A stretch of DNA of 64,000 nt from Marsupella aquatica (Eukaryota > Marchantiophyta). The stretch spans positions 5,952,001 through 6,016,000 of the forward strand of contig OZ316891.1 of the NCBI GenBank assembly GCA_973895155.1, given 5' to 3'. The first letter of the stretch is position 1. Each line of letters starts with the position of its first letter. A program made the translations under genes and the position numbers. Shown piece after piece: positions 1 through 12,972 of this stretch. The notes under the pieces were generated by a model, which worked only from the letters and a program-made list of their open reading frames with translations, searched no databases and was not told where the DNA came from.

Positions 1-39
1 CGACCTTCTCCCGTTGGGGTCCTTGTCAGACTGAAAAAT

Positions 40-486
40 CTAAAAGTCCGAATCGTCCACAGAATCCTGGGACTTTGGATGACCTGGATATTCCAAATGG
101 ATGCCTAGCATAGAGAGGATAGCCTGAAACTTGACTCGGATGTCTTCTAATATATCCTGCACTCGCACGTCCTCCGGATCACACAGAGGGTATCCTAGCA
201 ACTTCTCTTTGAACTGCTTTATGCTTCGTTGAGCCCTAGGCGAGAAAGCACCTGAGTCAATGGCCACAGAAGCCTTCCAAATATCCACACAGCCAGTGTA
301 GAACCCAATCTCCTCGCCCACCTGAAATCCGTTCTTCAACCCTACTTCTCTCCCGTCCACCTTGCCAGCCTCGACACCATCCTTGAACCCCTCGTCGAAT
401 CCCAATTGGTAATGCGATTCTTCCAAATTCACCGAAGACTCAAAAATGTCTCCCTCCGGTGGTGCCCGTCTCACAAGCCCCGGCAT
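40..486 (-). CDS. LTO1: LTO1/ORAOV1-like protein with Yae1-type deca-GX3 domain
   Basis: Single-exon frame of 148 residues. Ten glycines are spaced exactly four apart (G29, 33, 37, 41, 45, 49, 53, 57, 61, 65), the deca-GX3 signature of the Yae1/Lto1 family. It is preceded by the family-typical stretch DIFESSVNLEESHYQLGF and followed by GCVDIW. In yeast and human, Lto1 and Yae1 form an adaptor that recruits the cytosolic Fe-S assembly machinery to the ABC protein Rli1/ABCE1 for cluster insertion; that role is inferred here from family. The start at 486 is the in-frame ATG upstream of DIFESS; plant relatives start only a few residues before that motif, so a nearby alternative start or an upstream exon is possible. 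The stop is 40 bases from the window edge, so the gene is complete at its 3' end. The nearest neighbour, RPB9, is divergent and 3.8 kb away. Confidence 0.85.
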   Translation of the reverse strand: MPGLVRRAPPEGDIFESSVNLEESHYQLGFDEGFKDGVEAGKVDGREVGLKNGFQVGEEIGFYTGCVDIWKASVAIDSGAFSPRAQRSIKQFKEKLLGYPLCDPEDVRVQDILEDIRVKFQAILSMLGIHLEYPGHPKSQDSVDDSDF

Positions 487-1542
487 TTCTCGCTTTCAGT
501 CCCTCGAACCCAATTGTTGCAAACCGAATCTCTCTATGTTGAATTAAATCACCTGCCGATTGGAACAGAGATGTTTGCGGCAGTGCTGAGAACCCAGATT
601 GCCCCTCCTTTCGCTGCAGTTCCTGAAGTTTAGGAAAAACAGTACCCCTACAGCTGGAAAAGGATCTGCGCATTGATGTAGGGAACTATTCCCAGAGACC
701 TGAACCCCAGCTGTCCAAGACCTCCACCTGAGAACGTCCAAAGTTCCTAAATGCTGTTTGAATCCAAACTGCTGAAAAGGCTTCCCTGTTAACTCCGGGT
801 AACAAAATGAATATCCCAACCTGAGACAGAACCAAGAATCCAAGCACTTGTCTCCTTTGAAGAATTCACCAGAATCAAAGGAGCTGTCTTCAATTGTGGC
901 TGTCAATGAAACACCGTGAAATCGACCGTAAGTACACAGTATATCACTATGCGGTGACATGTGAGGAGATAAGTATTCAAGTAATGGATTACTACCACTT
1001 GGAAAAACGAAAGTAGTTGCAATCCTCTATCTCGATTGACTCACTTATAACAAATCAACAATTTTCGAACCGGAAAATCAACAAGCATACCTGCCACGCC
1101 TCTGGTGCAACAAGATTGCCGAGACCTAAAGCAGCTAGTACCGTCGCAACCAAGGATTCGAGTTGCCGTTCAAACCTCAGGTCACACTTCTCTCCCAAAC
1201 CTAATTGATCGAATTCCGATTCACTTCATTCCTCCGCCCTGCTGCAGAAAAGCACAACATCTAGAAGACAAAGATCGGAGTCCCTCTACTCCAAATTGCC
1301 GCACTGCTTCATCAAAGGAGCATCTACAATTAACGGGCGAATAAACCACCACCGGAATGACGACACTGAAAGAGCACTAATTCACCCTCACCCCATCACA
1401 ATTCTTTGCGATGCCATGCTCGACCTCGGCGAAACCGCCCTAGCCAGCCGGAGAACAATCACGCGCACGAAGCCCTCGCTCTCTCCGCAAATTGCCGAGA
1501 AGAACGATGGATCGTCAGGACGAGGAAGGGGCACCGCAACCA

Positions 1543-1761
1543 CACCACTCCACTTTCTAGGTTTTCGCGCAGAGGAGGGAGCAGAGAAGTCCGAACGGAA
1601 GCTCCATCACCATACACGGAAGCTCCATCGCCATACCCAGAATTCCTAGAAAAGCACTGCACACTATTCCACTTTCGAGGTTTTCCCGCAGAGGAAGGAG
1701 TAGAGAGGACCGAACGGAAGCTCCATCGGTATACCCAGAATTCCTAGAAATGCACTGCAAC
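1543..1761. repeat. Local tandem duplication, about 100-120 bp per unit
   Basis: Two neighbouring copies share the order: pyrimidine-rich start, TTTTCCCGCAGAGGA-like core, GAACGGAAGCTCCATC, then CCCAGAATTCCTAGAAA. The first unit (about 1543-1662) also contains an internal extra copy of the GGAAGCTCCATC segment, making it longer than the second (about 1663-1761). Noncoding as far as I can see. Confidence 0.7.
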
Positions 1762-3338
1762 CTGCTGCTCGGCGAGAAAAGGAGGTGAGATGAGAATTCA
1801 AGACGAGACACAAATAATGCGTACCTACCTAATTTTCCTACCGTAGTGCTAATAATGTATTAGTATGTAGTTTTTCTAGATTAATCGCTGACCTTTAGAT
1901 CTCCTAACATTTATGGATAACCATCAGATTTTGGTTAGTGCATCTGCTAAGCGGGAAATAATTTCTTACTGACGAAAATATCCAAATACACCTCCATCTA
2001 TATAACTTTTTGGCCACAGTATACTTTTCTCCTTAAATATAGGGGAATTGGTGTCCACGAGACACAATTTGATAGCAAATGTGTTGAGAATTAGTGACAC
2101 CTACTCTAGTTGATTTATATAATTAATATATTTTTAATATCTACTCCCTAAGAGATTCGATCTCGTAAGATCTCAAGGAGTGATGGGAATAAATGAAGAC
2201 AATTTACTCCTATCATTTTCTCCTAACACAAGGTGTCACCGTGGTGCCATCCCATTCACACAATAAATAGTTAAGAATATATTTAAAACCTTGGTGTAAA
2301 CATGTGCTTTTCAGCGAGTTGAAATAATATTATGGCCTTGAGTAATTTCTGAAATAAAACAACTCATATTTTGAGCAGTTCAGCAGTGACCTGGATGGCA
2401 CTACACTGCCTATTGGTTGCATTGGAGACTTTAAAAACTCCTTGGTTTGAGTGGACTGCAGCTCAAGACGTAGCGCTTTGCAGCCCTCATGCAAGTCTAA
2501 CTGCAGGGAGACTATCAAGTTTGCTCAAAAGAAAACTAAGAACTTAAACTCTGCATCATGGGACAAAATTCTAGGGTGGTTTTACAAGACTTAGGGGACC
2601 ATTTCTACTTGTTGCTCCCTTGGAGAATAAATCTAGAAAGAAAAAAAGAGAGAAAAAACTAAAAAACTTAGGGGACCATTTCTAGTTGTTGTTGGAGATT
2701 AAATCTGGATGAGTAGAAAGGGCTCCGGTGGGCTTTGCAAGAGGCAAGGTCCATTTTGGTATGGTGTGTACTAATTCTACATGACAAAGAGTGGGCCCAA
2801 GGAAATGCAAATGTGAAATTCTTATGTTGTATAAAATTCTGGACTCCTTTGAAAGGTGTTCTGACAATGACCAAATGGTACCTTCATTCAAGGGACAAAA
2901 GAGGACCAATTTATTTACAAGGGCCAAACAAATTGAAGTCTATTAAAAACAAAGAGGTACACAGAGGACAAACATGACACACAAACGAAGAGGGGCAAGT
3001 GCAAACTCCAAACAAGTAAGCAAATGATGGGTGGAAGGTTGACCATTGCAAGGGTGTGATTTGCTAGTGGTCCACATTTAGTGTACTAACTAAATTTGCA
3101 AGTGCGACATGGATATCCTTGGGAGACATTTACTATTAGGTCTAGAGTATTATGTAACCACAAGTAATCCAACGACAGTCAAGTATTTGGTTAAAGTTAG
3201 ATGGATCTACTACTATATTCACTAGCAAGATTCAGTTAGTGAATGAAAAGTAGACTCATTGTTATGGAGCTCTCGATGGCGCCAGTTGAGAGATAAAGAG
3301 ATTTTAATTTCAACATACAAGTTACCCACGGGCCATGA

Positions 3339-3510
3339 AAAATCTTGAGGGAGAATTTGAGCACCCAAAGTGAGGGTGCAACAGGGAATGATCAAGCTAG
3401 AGAGGGAGATTTTGATGTCCAAGCCAGGGTGTAACAGGGCATGAAAGAATCCTGAGGGAGACTTTGAGGACCCAAAGTGAGGGTGTAACAGTGCATGAAG
3501 AACCCTTGGG
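3339..3510. repeat. Degenerate short tandem repeats
   Basis: Three consecutive units contain variants of GAGGGAGATTTTGA followed by CCAAAGTGAGGGTG and AACAGGGCATGA. A further separated unit occurs near 3799-3840. Spacing is irregular (about 45-65 bp). No coding meaning is evident. Confidence 0.6.
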
Positions 3511-4248
3511 AGCAGTCATATTTTTCTTGTTTTTAAACATTAGCCAAGATGGCTACTATTTTACCCTACAGACAAGCACAGGTTTGGTTATGGAGTATTT
3601 TATTAAATTATACATACTTTTCTGATTATTGTAGGATATTTTCTGGCTAACACTCCCCCATAGTGCATCAGGAGGTGGCTAATGAACGGGCTAATGAAAC
3701 ATTATTTTTTAAGTTTCAGCCTGAATATGATTAGCCTGCCTGTTTTTAAGGTAAGTTATTGGCTCATTTTCGCCCACAATGAAATGGCTGCTAGGGAGGC
3801 TGATTTTGAGGGCCCAAAGTGGGGGTGCAACAGGGTATGAGACTCCCAATCAAACAGTGTAAAAATGCTGGCACGAGAGCTTGAGCAGAATGGAGGGAAA
3901 ATGAGAAACGAATGTTGGGGCAAACTTCTGTACAGTACTGTGGAACAATCGAGGAGCGCCCTCGGGTTTCTCGCTGCCAGGTTTCGCGATCTGGAAAGGA
4001 CCTGACACTCAAAAAATACTTTCACATCATGCACTTTGTATATGGTAGGCTCCTCTGTTCAGTATGATTGTTTTGGTTTTGGACTAGAAATTAATCACTG
4101 CAGAGATGGATTCCTAACTTATTTTTGCCAGTCTTTGATAAGGTAGGGTTGTGGCACAAAGTTCGCCGTGAAGTGTAGCTGCTGATTACTCTGCTGCTGC
4201 GATCCGTCTGATCGTGGAGCTCCTGACATCTTGATCTTTAAGGACCCG

Positions 4249-4276
4249 ATGACTACTGTCAAATTTTGCAAAGAAT

Positions 4277-4349
<73 letters not shown>

Positions 4350-5628
4350 GGGGATTCGCTGGATTGTGATAATTGGTTGGGTCTCTTCGGAAAGTGAATT
4401 CATACATCAGTCTTTTAGAGTGCTGACCCCTACAATCAATTCTTTCATTCGTTTTCTCTTTCTTTCTCTTGCGCGGAAGCTTGGAGATTTGAGACTAGAC
4501 GCTTTGCGCTCAGCCTTAAATGTTTTCTCTGGGTTTTGTAGTGATCGTGTGCTCTTGGTACTAATTGATAGGTTTTTGTTCCAATGAATTGATTTATTTT
4601 CTCCTCCATGGGCTTTGAAGTCTCAAGGAGTGGATAATGGACTCAATTGTTGTTTTCTGTTCCTCCTTGCCGCTGTAGCGACAACCTCCTGTATCCTCGA
4701 GAAGACCAAGATAGGAAACACCTCGTCTATGGCTGCAACAATTGTGACCACGAGGTACATTTCTTGCTTCACCCGACAATGGTGTTTTCTTGGTTCTGTC
4801 TTTGCATATCTGGCTTTTTAGCAATGCCACTAATTTTATTGAATTGGGTGCTACAACATCGCCGCTTCCAATCTGACAGGAGCTGGCCGAGAGCAATATT
4901 GTCTACTACAAAGAGATTCGCCGCAGAGGTGATCAGCGTACCCCAGTACTGAATCCTGAACCGGTGCTGCCTGTTACAAAGTCTGTCCGATGTCCCACTT
5001 GCAGACATGGAGAAGCAACCTTCTTTCAGGTACCGGTACCTTTCATTTATTCGTCATTATGGATACACTCTTGTGAATTCCAACTGTTTGGGTTCCTGGT
5101 TACTCAAGAATCCAGATTGTGTAAATTCTAACCGTATTTGCGGACAGGATTTCCAACTAAGGAATCCTTTTCGAGAAAAACTAACATGGAGGTTCCGATA
5201 CTGTAATTCTTTCCAACATTCCTCACCATTATCTTTCAAAAGTCCATTAGGTCATATGCAGCGCCTACCAAAAAGCCAACAATACCTGCCATAATGGTTC
5301 TCATGAGGATGGAGCGAAGCTTGATTAGTTGGCCTATTTCCACACACATGAAGGCTGGAAACAACTTCTGTCCTTGAAAGCATCTTAACTATTCAGATTG
5401 GATCTGAATGCACACCTTTTTTTTGGTATGCAAGGAAGAAGCAATAGCAGAGGGCAGTTTGACTTTTGTGTGCAACCAGAGATTGTTCCGCAGCTGAATG
5501 ATGCTTCACATTTTGTCATCGTAAAAGGCTATTTTGTTTGTGAGCAGGCTGCATTAAGACAGAAGGACAGTTTAACTTTGATGTTCGTCTGCACCAACCC
5601 GACTTGTGGACATCAGTGGCACGACTGA
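4249..5628 (+). CDS. RPB9: RNA polymerase II subunit RPB9 (NRPB9), 4 exons
   Basis: Exons by eye: 4249-4277, 4679-4754, 4880-5029, 5548-5628; 336 nt encode 111 residues plus stop. All introns begin GT and end AG, and phases agree. Two zinc ribbons are visible: N-terminal C7, C10, C29, C32 (KFCKEC and YGCNNCDHE) and C-terminal C73, C76, C100, C105 (RCPTC and CTNPTCGHQW). Length and motif order match plant NRPB9 (about 114 residues). In the nucleus RPB9 sits on the Pol II jaw and lobe and contributes to start-site choice, elongation fidelity and TFIIS-stimulated transcript cleavage (family knowledge). The linker between ribbons diverges most from Arabidopsis, as is usual. Pol I (RPA12) and Pol III (RPC11) paralogs are less likely because the YPREDQDRK-type N-terminal region is RPB9-like. 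Intron 1 starts directly with a (TC)n microsatellite (separate entry). Confidence 0.9.
4279..4347. repeat. (TC)n microsatellite at the RPB9 intron 1 donor
   Basis: About 34 uninterrupted TC units begin one base after the G of the intron 1 GT donor. The donor therefore reads GTCTCTCT rather than the usual GTAAGT-like sequence. The frame of exon 1 joins exon 2 correctly only at this position. Confidence 0.95.
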
Positions 5629-6678
5629 CAGATAGGTTCAGAGCTGAATGCTGTTTCTGATATTTGCCAGGGAGCTAACTGGTGGCAGTGCAATTTTGTT
5701 TTCAATTCAAGCTATTCGAAGTCATGCTTATAGTCAACACGGTAAACACCAAGATTGTCTTCGATATACAACTTCTACAGCACTTTAAGAGCGGCAAATC
5801 GAATCGGTGGCAGTTTTGGCACAGCATTTTGAGGTTGCCAATTTTTGAGATGCCTACGAGATTACAGCACCGAGAATGGGCAGATTTTGGATCCCTTTGA
5901 AGGATTTCTCTTTTCGGAGGACATATGGAAGTGTATGGCATATATGCTAGTGTCATTTGAATTTATTGGACAGTGGCCCAAGTGTGTGGAAGACTATTCT
6001 TTACCGTAGCTTGAGGTAGTGTGTGTCGTGCATTCGCTGGTAAAGATAAAGAGAGTGATCAGGACAGGACTCTCTCCGGCAGATAATCCTCAGATAATAG
6101 TACTGGCACCACTTCACCTGGGACCGCTTAGGAACTTAATCGACCCTATAGTGCATGCTTGAATTCGGACCTTCCAACTAAACTGAGATATTGTACCAAA
6201 TTCAGCTTAGTTCAGTTTCGGAAATCAATCATTTGCACCCTTATGTTTAACATCTGCTCCACCTCATGGAAGCTTCTGTAGTAGGTTCTGTCGGATACAG
6301 TGAAACTAACAGTCGATAAATACGTTCGGTGTACATGGCGATGCAAATGTGAGGCATGGGGGGACTCACTGGGCGTTGTCAAAGTTGACTATCCAGGTCC
6401 CCACAGTCTCTATGCAAGTTTTGTTCTTAATGGCAACAAACCCATGAATAGTAAGTTCGCAGCGTTGTTGAGAGTAGATACCCATGCTCACATTCGAAGT
6501 GCAGAACACAGTTTATTCTGTGAGAATGTTAACAATTGAGAACTCGAGCATCCAAGTGATCTCTTGATCAGATAACAGTAAAACATGACTCCAGGTGATG
6601 ACGGAAGGTTGGTTCAATCTCGAGAATGCAAGTCACGCAGCAGTATCGTGATGGACCTTTACAAGAAATTGTTTCGAG

Positions 6679-6781
6679 TGTCCCATCTCCAAAGGAATCC
6701 AGAACTGTTAGCAGAAGACAACGGATGGAGTGTCCCATCTCCAGAGTAATCCAGAATTGTTAGCAGAAGACAACGGATGGA
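6679..6781. repeat. 52-bp tandem duplication
   Basis: Two adjacent units starting GTGTCCCATCTCCA and ending GACAACGGATGGA differ at only a few positions. Confidence 0.85.
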
Positions 6782-7345
6782 TACTGGATCCCATAGATCG
6801 AGCACCTTCAAAGATACTGCATACATATTAGTCGTCTCGAAAAATCCGGCGAGAAACCTCGATGTACTAAGGTCTGGCAGACTCTCCAATGCCAACTCTG
6901 CACGCACAGGTAGTTCACAATATCCTACTCAAAGCATTGACAGTGTCTTTCTTAAATCCTGATTGCAGAGGTTGTCCATGCTTTATCAATTGCAGGGACA
7001 AATGTCATTTCCAAACTCTATAATCAGGAGGTCATGAAGCAATCCATTCTTTATAACAGTGACACTAGATATGGATGTCAGCACCGAAGCCCGAAAAATC
7101 CTCATTAGGATATGAAGGAACAGGTGGCAATTCCGGCGATAAAGTGGGTGTGGATATCGAATCTCACGCAAGAAATGTATAAATTGTATCCCACATCAGT
7201 ATTCTACAAACCGTTTCGTATGACGGATTCTACCTCAGTATGTTTTAAATTGCACCCTTGACATCTGGGCTCATATCTCTTCAGGGTAGTTAGAGAAGCC
7301 GGTAGGCATTGAATCCCACCTTATCATTCCCACAAGTGTACCTAG

Positions 7346-7762
7346 GAATGTCGGTCAGAGTCTTGTCTGGCCGTAGAACCTAACCTCTGGACTTTTGCAA
7401 ACTACCCAACTCGAATCAACTTCTGCACTTCTAATATTTACAGTACTGATAGCATAACTGGTGGCATCTTTGGGGCGCGACGAGAACTCGTTGTTCAAGT
7501 CCTTCCCAAGCAGCAGACGGCTAATCTGACGAGTAGCAACGAATTGGTTGTTGCTGAAGCTGCCAATACAAGCGATGGTCAGCAGATGGTCGGTGTAGGA
7601 AGCTTTCAGAAGATGTTCACCAAGTTCTTCGTATTACCCAAAATGCATGTAACGCGAGATGTAACGGCGTCGCCATGTCATACCTGCCAAAATCCAAGGA
7701 GACCTTGGAGATGGTGTAGCAAGCATGATTGTGCTTTTATGTACACTCATTCCGATGCTTGA
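7346..7762 (+). other. Unidentified 138-codon open segment, possible exon
   Basis: The plus-strand frame is open from just after a TAG at 7343 to TGA at 7760-7762. No ATG opens it convincingly, so if coding it would be an internal or terminal exon. The C-terminal part is rich in Cys, His and Arg (CHTCQNPRRPWRWC), preceded by a hydrophobic FQKMFTKFFVLP segment. I do not recognise the family and cannot exclude chance openness. Confidence 0.2.
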
Positions 7763-9973
7763 GAGCTAGCTAGGTTCTCTTTACAAGTCTCATCTGCATA
7801 GATCCTGCAGTTAATCCCATGTATGCATCCCTGTTGACTTCGAAAACTTGTGCGAAGTAGGGTTCCTTTTGGAAGCTCTTCCTGGGCGTTAGCTCGTTGT
7901 CCACCGTGCTAGAAGCCCAGCTCACTGCCTTCTTGCTCCTGCCGCACCTGAACGAAATGCTCTCATCCTCCTCCAGCTGATGGTAGCAGATCTGAGGGTT
8001 TTCATGGAGCCCTTGTCGTACCAGCTTTTTTTGAACCTGAGTAGTAGTGGTAGTGGTTCTGGTGGTGCTCATGCTGCGTCTGCTACTGCAGGACAACGAA
8101 ATGCTGAATCTTGACAACTTATTCATCATGTCTCTAAGCATGAGAACGCTAAGAAATCTTTCTCTGATTGATTCCTGACGCCTACACGTCTTCAAACTCC
8201 ACAAAATCACTTGAGAAAGGCTCTTCAGACAGAAGTGCTGGTCAGGACATTTTATTTGCAGCTCCTCATCCTAAATGTGCCTTGATTGAAGTAGTTCTGC
8301 AAGACTTCGGATTCCGATAGTGGGCTCCAAACAACGATATAACTCTCTGACTTTCTTGGTCGCTTCTGGCTGACAACCGACCTCTCTCTGTGAGGATATA
8401 TACCGTGTCGACTCTTGGACGCTGACCCTTTCGTCACAATGGTCAAGCTAGAGATCGATACAGTCTGATTCCCCCTTGCAAGGGCGACGAGTGAGGGCCA
8501 CCTTCGCATGAACCTCAGTACCAAGTGACAACGCCCGGACCTCTCGCTCAAGTCTTCATGATCCTCAGTCACTCAGATGAACAGTACAGAGTACTCGGTC
8601 CACTCTGCTCTACCATTCTTCCTTTTCCTTCTTTCGTTCGCACGAAGGATCTGAGTGAGCTACATGGATCATTTAATTGCCGAGAAGCTGCAGCCCGCCG
8701 ATTGTACCTGTAGTAACGCTCCCTCGATTGACAAGAAATTAGAGCGATGCCATGGGGTACCCGTGTGGTGGAGAAATTAGATCTGTACCATTAAATGATT
8801 CCAAAATCTTTGGAAAGTTGGAATTATGGGGTTGTCCCTTTACTGTTCATCCAAATTGTGTGACTGTCCATGATCATGAGACTTTGCTTGAAAAATGTAC
8901 AGACTGAAGTGGGATTGCGGGTAGCAGTATAAGAGTACTAGTGGGTCTGTGGAATAATTAGACCTTCCTGAGTGGGCCAATGGTATTCACTGTAGGGATA
9001 TCGTGCTCTTGTTGGCCACTGCCCAAATCCCTGGACTGGACTGGACTGGACTGAACTGAAACGAAAGATTATTTGTCCAAGTTATTATTCGCCATACACC
9101 ACGATTTCTCAATCATACTCTATTCAACATGCATCTCAAATAAAAATCGTTTTCAACAGCTCAACTGAAAATTAACGTTACCACAACTCTCTCCAAATTT
9201 GATTGTAAGAATTTGTCTACTTGTGATGTTGCACAAGATCTAGAACAGAAATGTTCCAGATCTCATGTAACAGACTCTGTTCAAAATGAAATTGCGAGAA
9301 TTCATTACTTGCAGTCTGACGGCATTTTTAGTCCCACAAACTGATCGAACTCCAATAATAAAAGAAAGGTTGTCCCCAAAGGCGGGAGAAAGTAGATGGA
9401 AAACATCAAGAGATTCACATCAATCCAGGACTGTACTGCAGACATAACAAGAGCGGAGTTCTCCGCAATCTGGGGCTCATGTCCCTCCCCTCTCTTCTCC
9501 CTTCTCTTCAGCTTCAGCTGAGGCCCCTCCCTAGCCCAACGTGTAGAGTCTAGACACGAACGCGCTCAGCAGGACTATTATTTTGGCGGAGTTGACCAGT
9601 CCAGATTATTCCTGACATGCTAGTTGTGGGCAGTCATGTCTAGTAGGATGCTGCTGCATGTCAGGACGAATCATCAGCGCGGTTCCTGCCTGAATGTCCG
9701 AAACACGGAAACACCTCCATTGTACTCCAGTCCTTCAGCTTTTCTTTTTGTGCAGCAGCAGCAAAAGTACTGTACCACAGTAGCTCCGACTTGCATACAC
9801 ACACAGGAGTCAAGCCTTCAGGAAGACACTGTCGAAGGATCGACGCATTCCTCAAGTTGTAATGCGCAGCTGCTACACGGCAAAGCGCAGTACAGTACAG
9901 TACAATACAGTACATACACAAGATTTGAAACTCACAGATTCAGCTGAATGCGCTTGCACAGTTCATTTATGAG

Positions 9974-10216
9974 ATGGAGATCGAACCTCTTCTCAGAGGT
10001 TCTCTAGTTGAACCAAATCATGCGCGGATGCTACATGAAAAGGTGCATGAGATAGATCTAGAACTCGATCACCACCGCTGCAGCAGATCGACCCGGCTAG
10101 AAGACTCGTTCAAAATCATCACCGGTGTCGATTCCGAAGCTTCAGCAGAAAGCAACGTTCTCATTGGATCGGATGCCGTTCCTCGAAGGAAAGCAAACGG
10201 ATCGAACACGCATTGA
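9974..10216 (+). CDS. Hypothetical 80-residue protein or exon
   Basis: ATG-initiated frame with an acidic N-terminus (MEIEPLLRG) and a mixed charged body containing HEKVHEIDLELDHH. I recognise no domain, signal peptide or membrane segment. It could be a small gene, a 5' exon or chance. No neighbour supports a function. Confidence 0.2.
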   Translation: MEIEPLLRGSLVEPNHARMLHEKVHEIDLELDHHRCSRSTRLEDSFKIITGVDSEASAESNVLIGSDAVPRRKANGSNTH

Positions 10217-12972
10217 ATAATCTTTCGCTTTCAGGCAAATGGAAGACCCAAGATCTGGATTGCTATAGGCTGTCAATGAGGCTGAGACCGACCATTTCGC
10301 AAGTTTAAGAGCTCCTCAATTATCTATATGATCGAGGGTGGTTTGGGAATTCTAATGAGAATAGACATTTAGTGTAGATCTGATGGACTTTGCACGACGT
10401 GAACATTGATCTGCAGCTCATGTGATGGACGACATTACTGAGGGTAGTCATCGGAGCCTGTGGGGATTTTTGCTGGATGATGATGCATTGTTTCACACGG
10501 TATTCCTATGGAACGGATGTGGGTTTCACGAACCAGTTTCCTCTTTCACAATTCATTATGTCAGTTCCTCATGTGTTAATTTCTCATTTTGTTTTTAGAT
10601 CGGAAGCTTTTTTGACAACCAACAAATGAGGTCTGATGTGTTCATCTTGATATCTAAACACCACCAAGACACTTAATGTCATATATCTCGATGGCCTGCT
10701 CTGACTTATATTCTAGAACGGTTGAACCTTCCAGGTCCAGGTGGATCACGCTTTATCGCCTGGCTGCTCGTTGGAATGGTGATTGTATTGTGTAATTTTT
10801 GCATCGACTCTTGGTGACCCAGGGGTTCTCCTGACGGGCCGGCTAAATAAAAGTCAGAATTAGAAACTAAAGTCTAATGGTCTAATCCACTGTTGTGAGT
10901 AGATCTGCAAGAGGTAAGTACTCCTGCAGCAACACACGCTTTTGATGTGGGCCAATTACTGGGGGCAGAAAATGGATATCTTGGGCTTTACTTTGGATGC
11001 TGTGACTAGCTAGATGTACGTACAAGAGGTAAGTGCATATCCTCCAGCACAGCACTTTAATGTGGAGCAGTGGTGGCGATTACTAGGGACCGAAAATAGA
11101 TAGTTCCCATTGTAAAGTCCCCAAGATCTATTGATCGGTTAACGAAAAGACTAAAATGACCCGTTAAGACAACTTTGTGGGTGACTGTCTCTGTAAATGA
11201 GATACCCGTGTCGAGAATAACCGTCTGATGAGACAAAGTTTAAAATGCAGGATTGCTCCCAATGTAGGATTGCTCCCCATCAGCCATGTCTCAAAGGCTC
11301 TTTGATGTTTATCTGACTTCCCATTCCTTTGGTTCTTTTGTGACATTGGGACATGACTGAAGTCCAATGTCAACGATGACTACAGTAATTCAAATTCCAT
11401 AGGCTTTATTCTTCGTCAAACAAATGTGGTGCGAGTGAAGATCCACAGTCCAATGCCAACTTGTAGCACTTTACCATTGACCTGCACTTGCTGGCAGAGC
11501 TTCCCTTTAGACATTGGAAGGTGGCTCGTTGTACTCTCTGGAAGGAAACGTGCGGCCAACGAAGATCTTTATCTTTAAGCAAGTTCAAGGCTAAACATGG
11601 ATGTGGCACTCAATTCTGGGCGTTTGTGCATCAAACGCGGATAATCTTCTTCCCCCATGAACCTGCTCTACCATTTTCGAGTGCTCTGTGATAGAATGCC
11701 CTCATTTAGCAGATGAAATGAACTGTAAAGTGCGCACTCCTGGAGAATTTTGTTGTAGGAATCTCACTTTACTAACCTTCAACTGTTTCAGTGTAATTAC
11801 CTTGACGACTCTGCCAGAGACGGTTTCGTGCAGTAACGGTTGGAATAAGATTTTTAGCATCTGCCACATTCATCAAAGCGTTGCATATTAATGATCCTGC
11901 CCGCCTGCATGTTTGTACAGGATGGGAGGTTCGTTTGACAACCAAACCTCAAATACTTTCTTGTGCTAGTTATGAATACGATTGGATCCTCAATTTGACA
12001 TGCATCTTATTCATGCATTGTTCACCTTGGAGGGGACGGATACCTTAATGATGGTGCTTGGTAAAGCACAAGTGAATTGTATATCTTGGCTTGAGGGATT
12101 GAACGAGCAGTCATTTGCGTTTTAAATTTGACAAGATGAATAGGCTGAACTTCAAGTCTTGCAGAAATGGATTCCTTTTGACATTTACGATGTATTTCTT
12201 GGAGATCGTGGTCTGCTGCTTCCTTGGCTGCTTCGTGGAGTAATGGCATCGGATGTGCGGACACCAGTGAATTCCGATGATCGCCTCACACCATAAGCTT
12301 CGTTAAAGTAGAACTTCTCAAGATCCACCTGCCAACAGGCATTCCTGTGAATCACTTCATTGGAAGTATAAACAAATCTTGGAACTGTCATATACAAACG
12401 TAGGAAGTTGAAACAAGTGAATGCAATCATTTCATGGACACGACAGACCCCTTGCGAAACTACATCCCCTGTTCAGGAGGGGCACTAGCAGGACTACTGT
12501 GAGAAGAAGACGACAAGAAGACGTGTTAGTAATCAGAATCAGTTGTGCCAAGACTCGTGAGAAAACAATTCTCTTTCCAAAAGATGATTTCTACACATGA
12601 GAGGCTGCTGCCTGGGAGGACCAAAAAAAAAGCCAAAAGCTCTGTTCCCCCAAAAGGAAAGGGGGAAGCGGAGTCCAAAACAAAGGAGAGATTCTGCATT
12701 GGAAGCATCATCACCACGATTACGCTTCCATCATTTGAACAGCGTCCCCATTATTCCCCTGGATTTATCAATACACTAACCTAATTGAATGCCTTTTCTA
12801 TGTTTATCTTATTCCGTAGCCGCCTGCCCAATGAGCTTAGCTCTTCTAATGACCAAATCCTACAAAACAGTGGCCAAAACAGTGAACTCTATGGAGCTTA
12901 ATATAGTACAAATTTCGAAACAGCGGTCGAGAGTGCACTGAGGCCAGTGTACTTTGTACTTTGTGCGTTTTT

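Larger units (their letters stand above)
487..4248. other. Spacer between LTO1-like and RPB9; no convincing gene
   Basis: This 3.8-kb stretch holds only short open frames, none with a recognisable family. It includes a local duplication (1543-1761), a low-GC stretch around 1800-2330, and a family of short degenerate direct repeats at 3339-3510 with a further unit near 3799-3840. The part immediately upstream of 486 should hold the LTO1-like promoter and that upstream of 4249 the RPB9 promoter, but I could not assign a TATA box or start site with confidence. Confidence 0.5.
5629..12972. other. Long spacer with unidentified open frames
   Basis: Between RPB9 and the asparaginase gene I found no recognisable protein family, tRNA or rRNA. 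Several open segments of 60-146 codons occur on both strands (for example 6300-6539 plus, 7346-7762 plus, 7770-8210 minus, 8252-8572 minus, 9974-10216 plus). They could include exons of lineage-specific genes but none shows convincing motifs. A 52-bp tandem duplication lies at 6679-6781. The interval 10217-12000 shows nothing beyond scattered short repeats. Confidence 0.4.

Noticed and set aside
544-960. 138-codon minus frame upstream of the LTO1-like gene
   Set aside because: No recognisable domain, and it overlaps the region expected to be promoter or leader.
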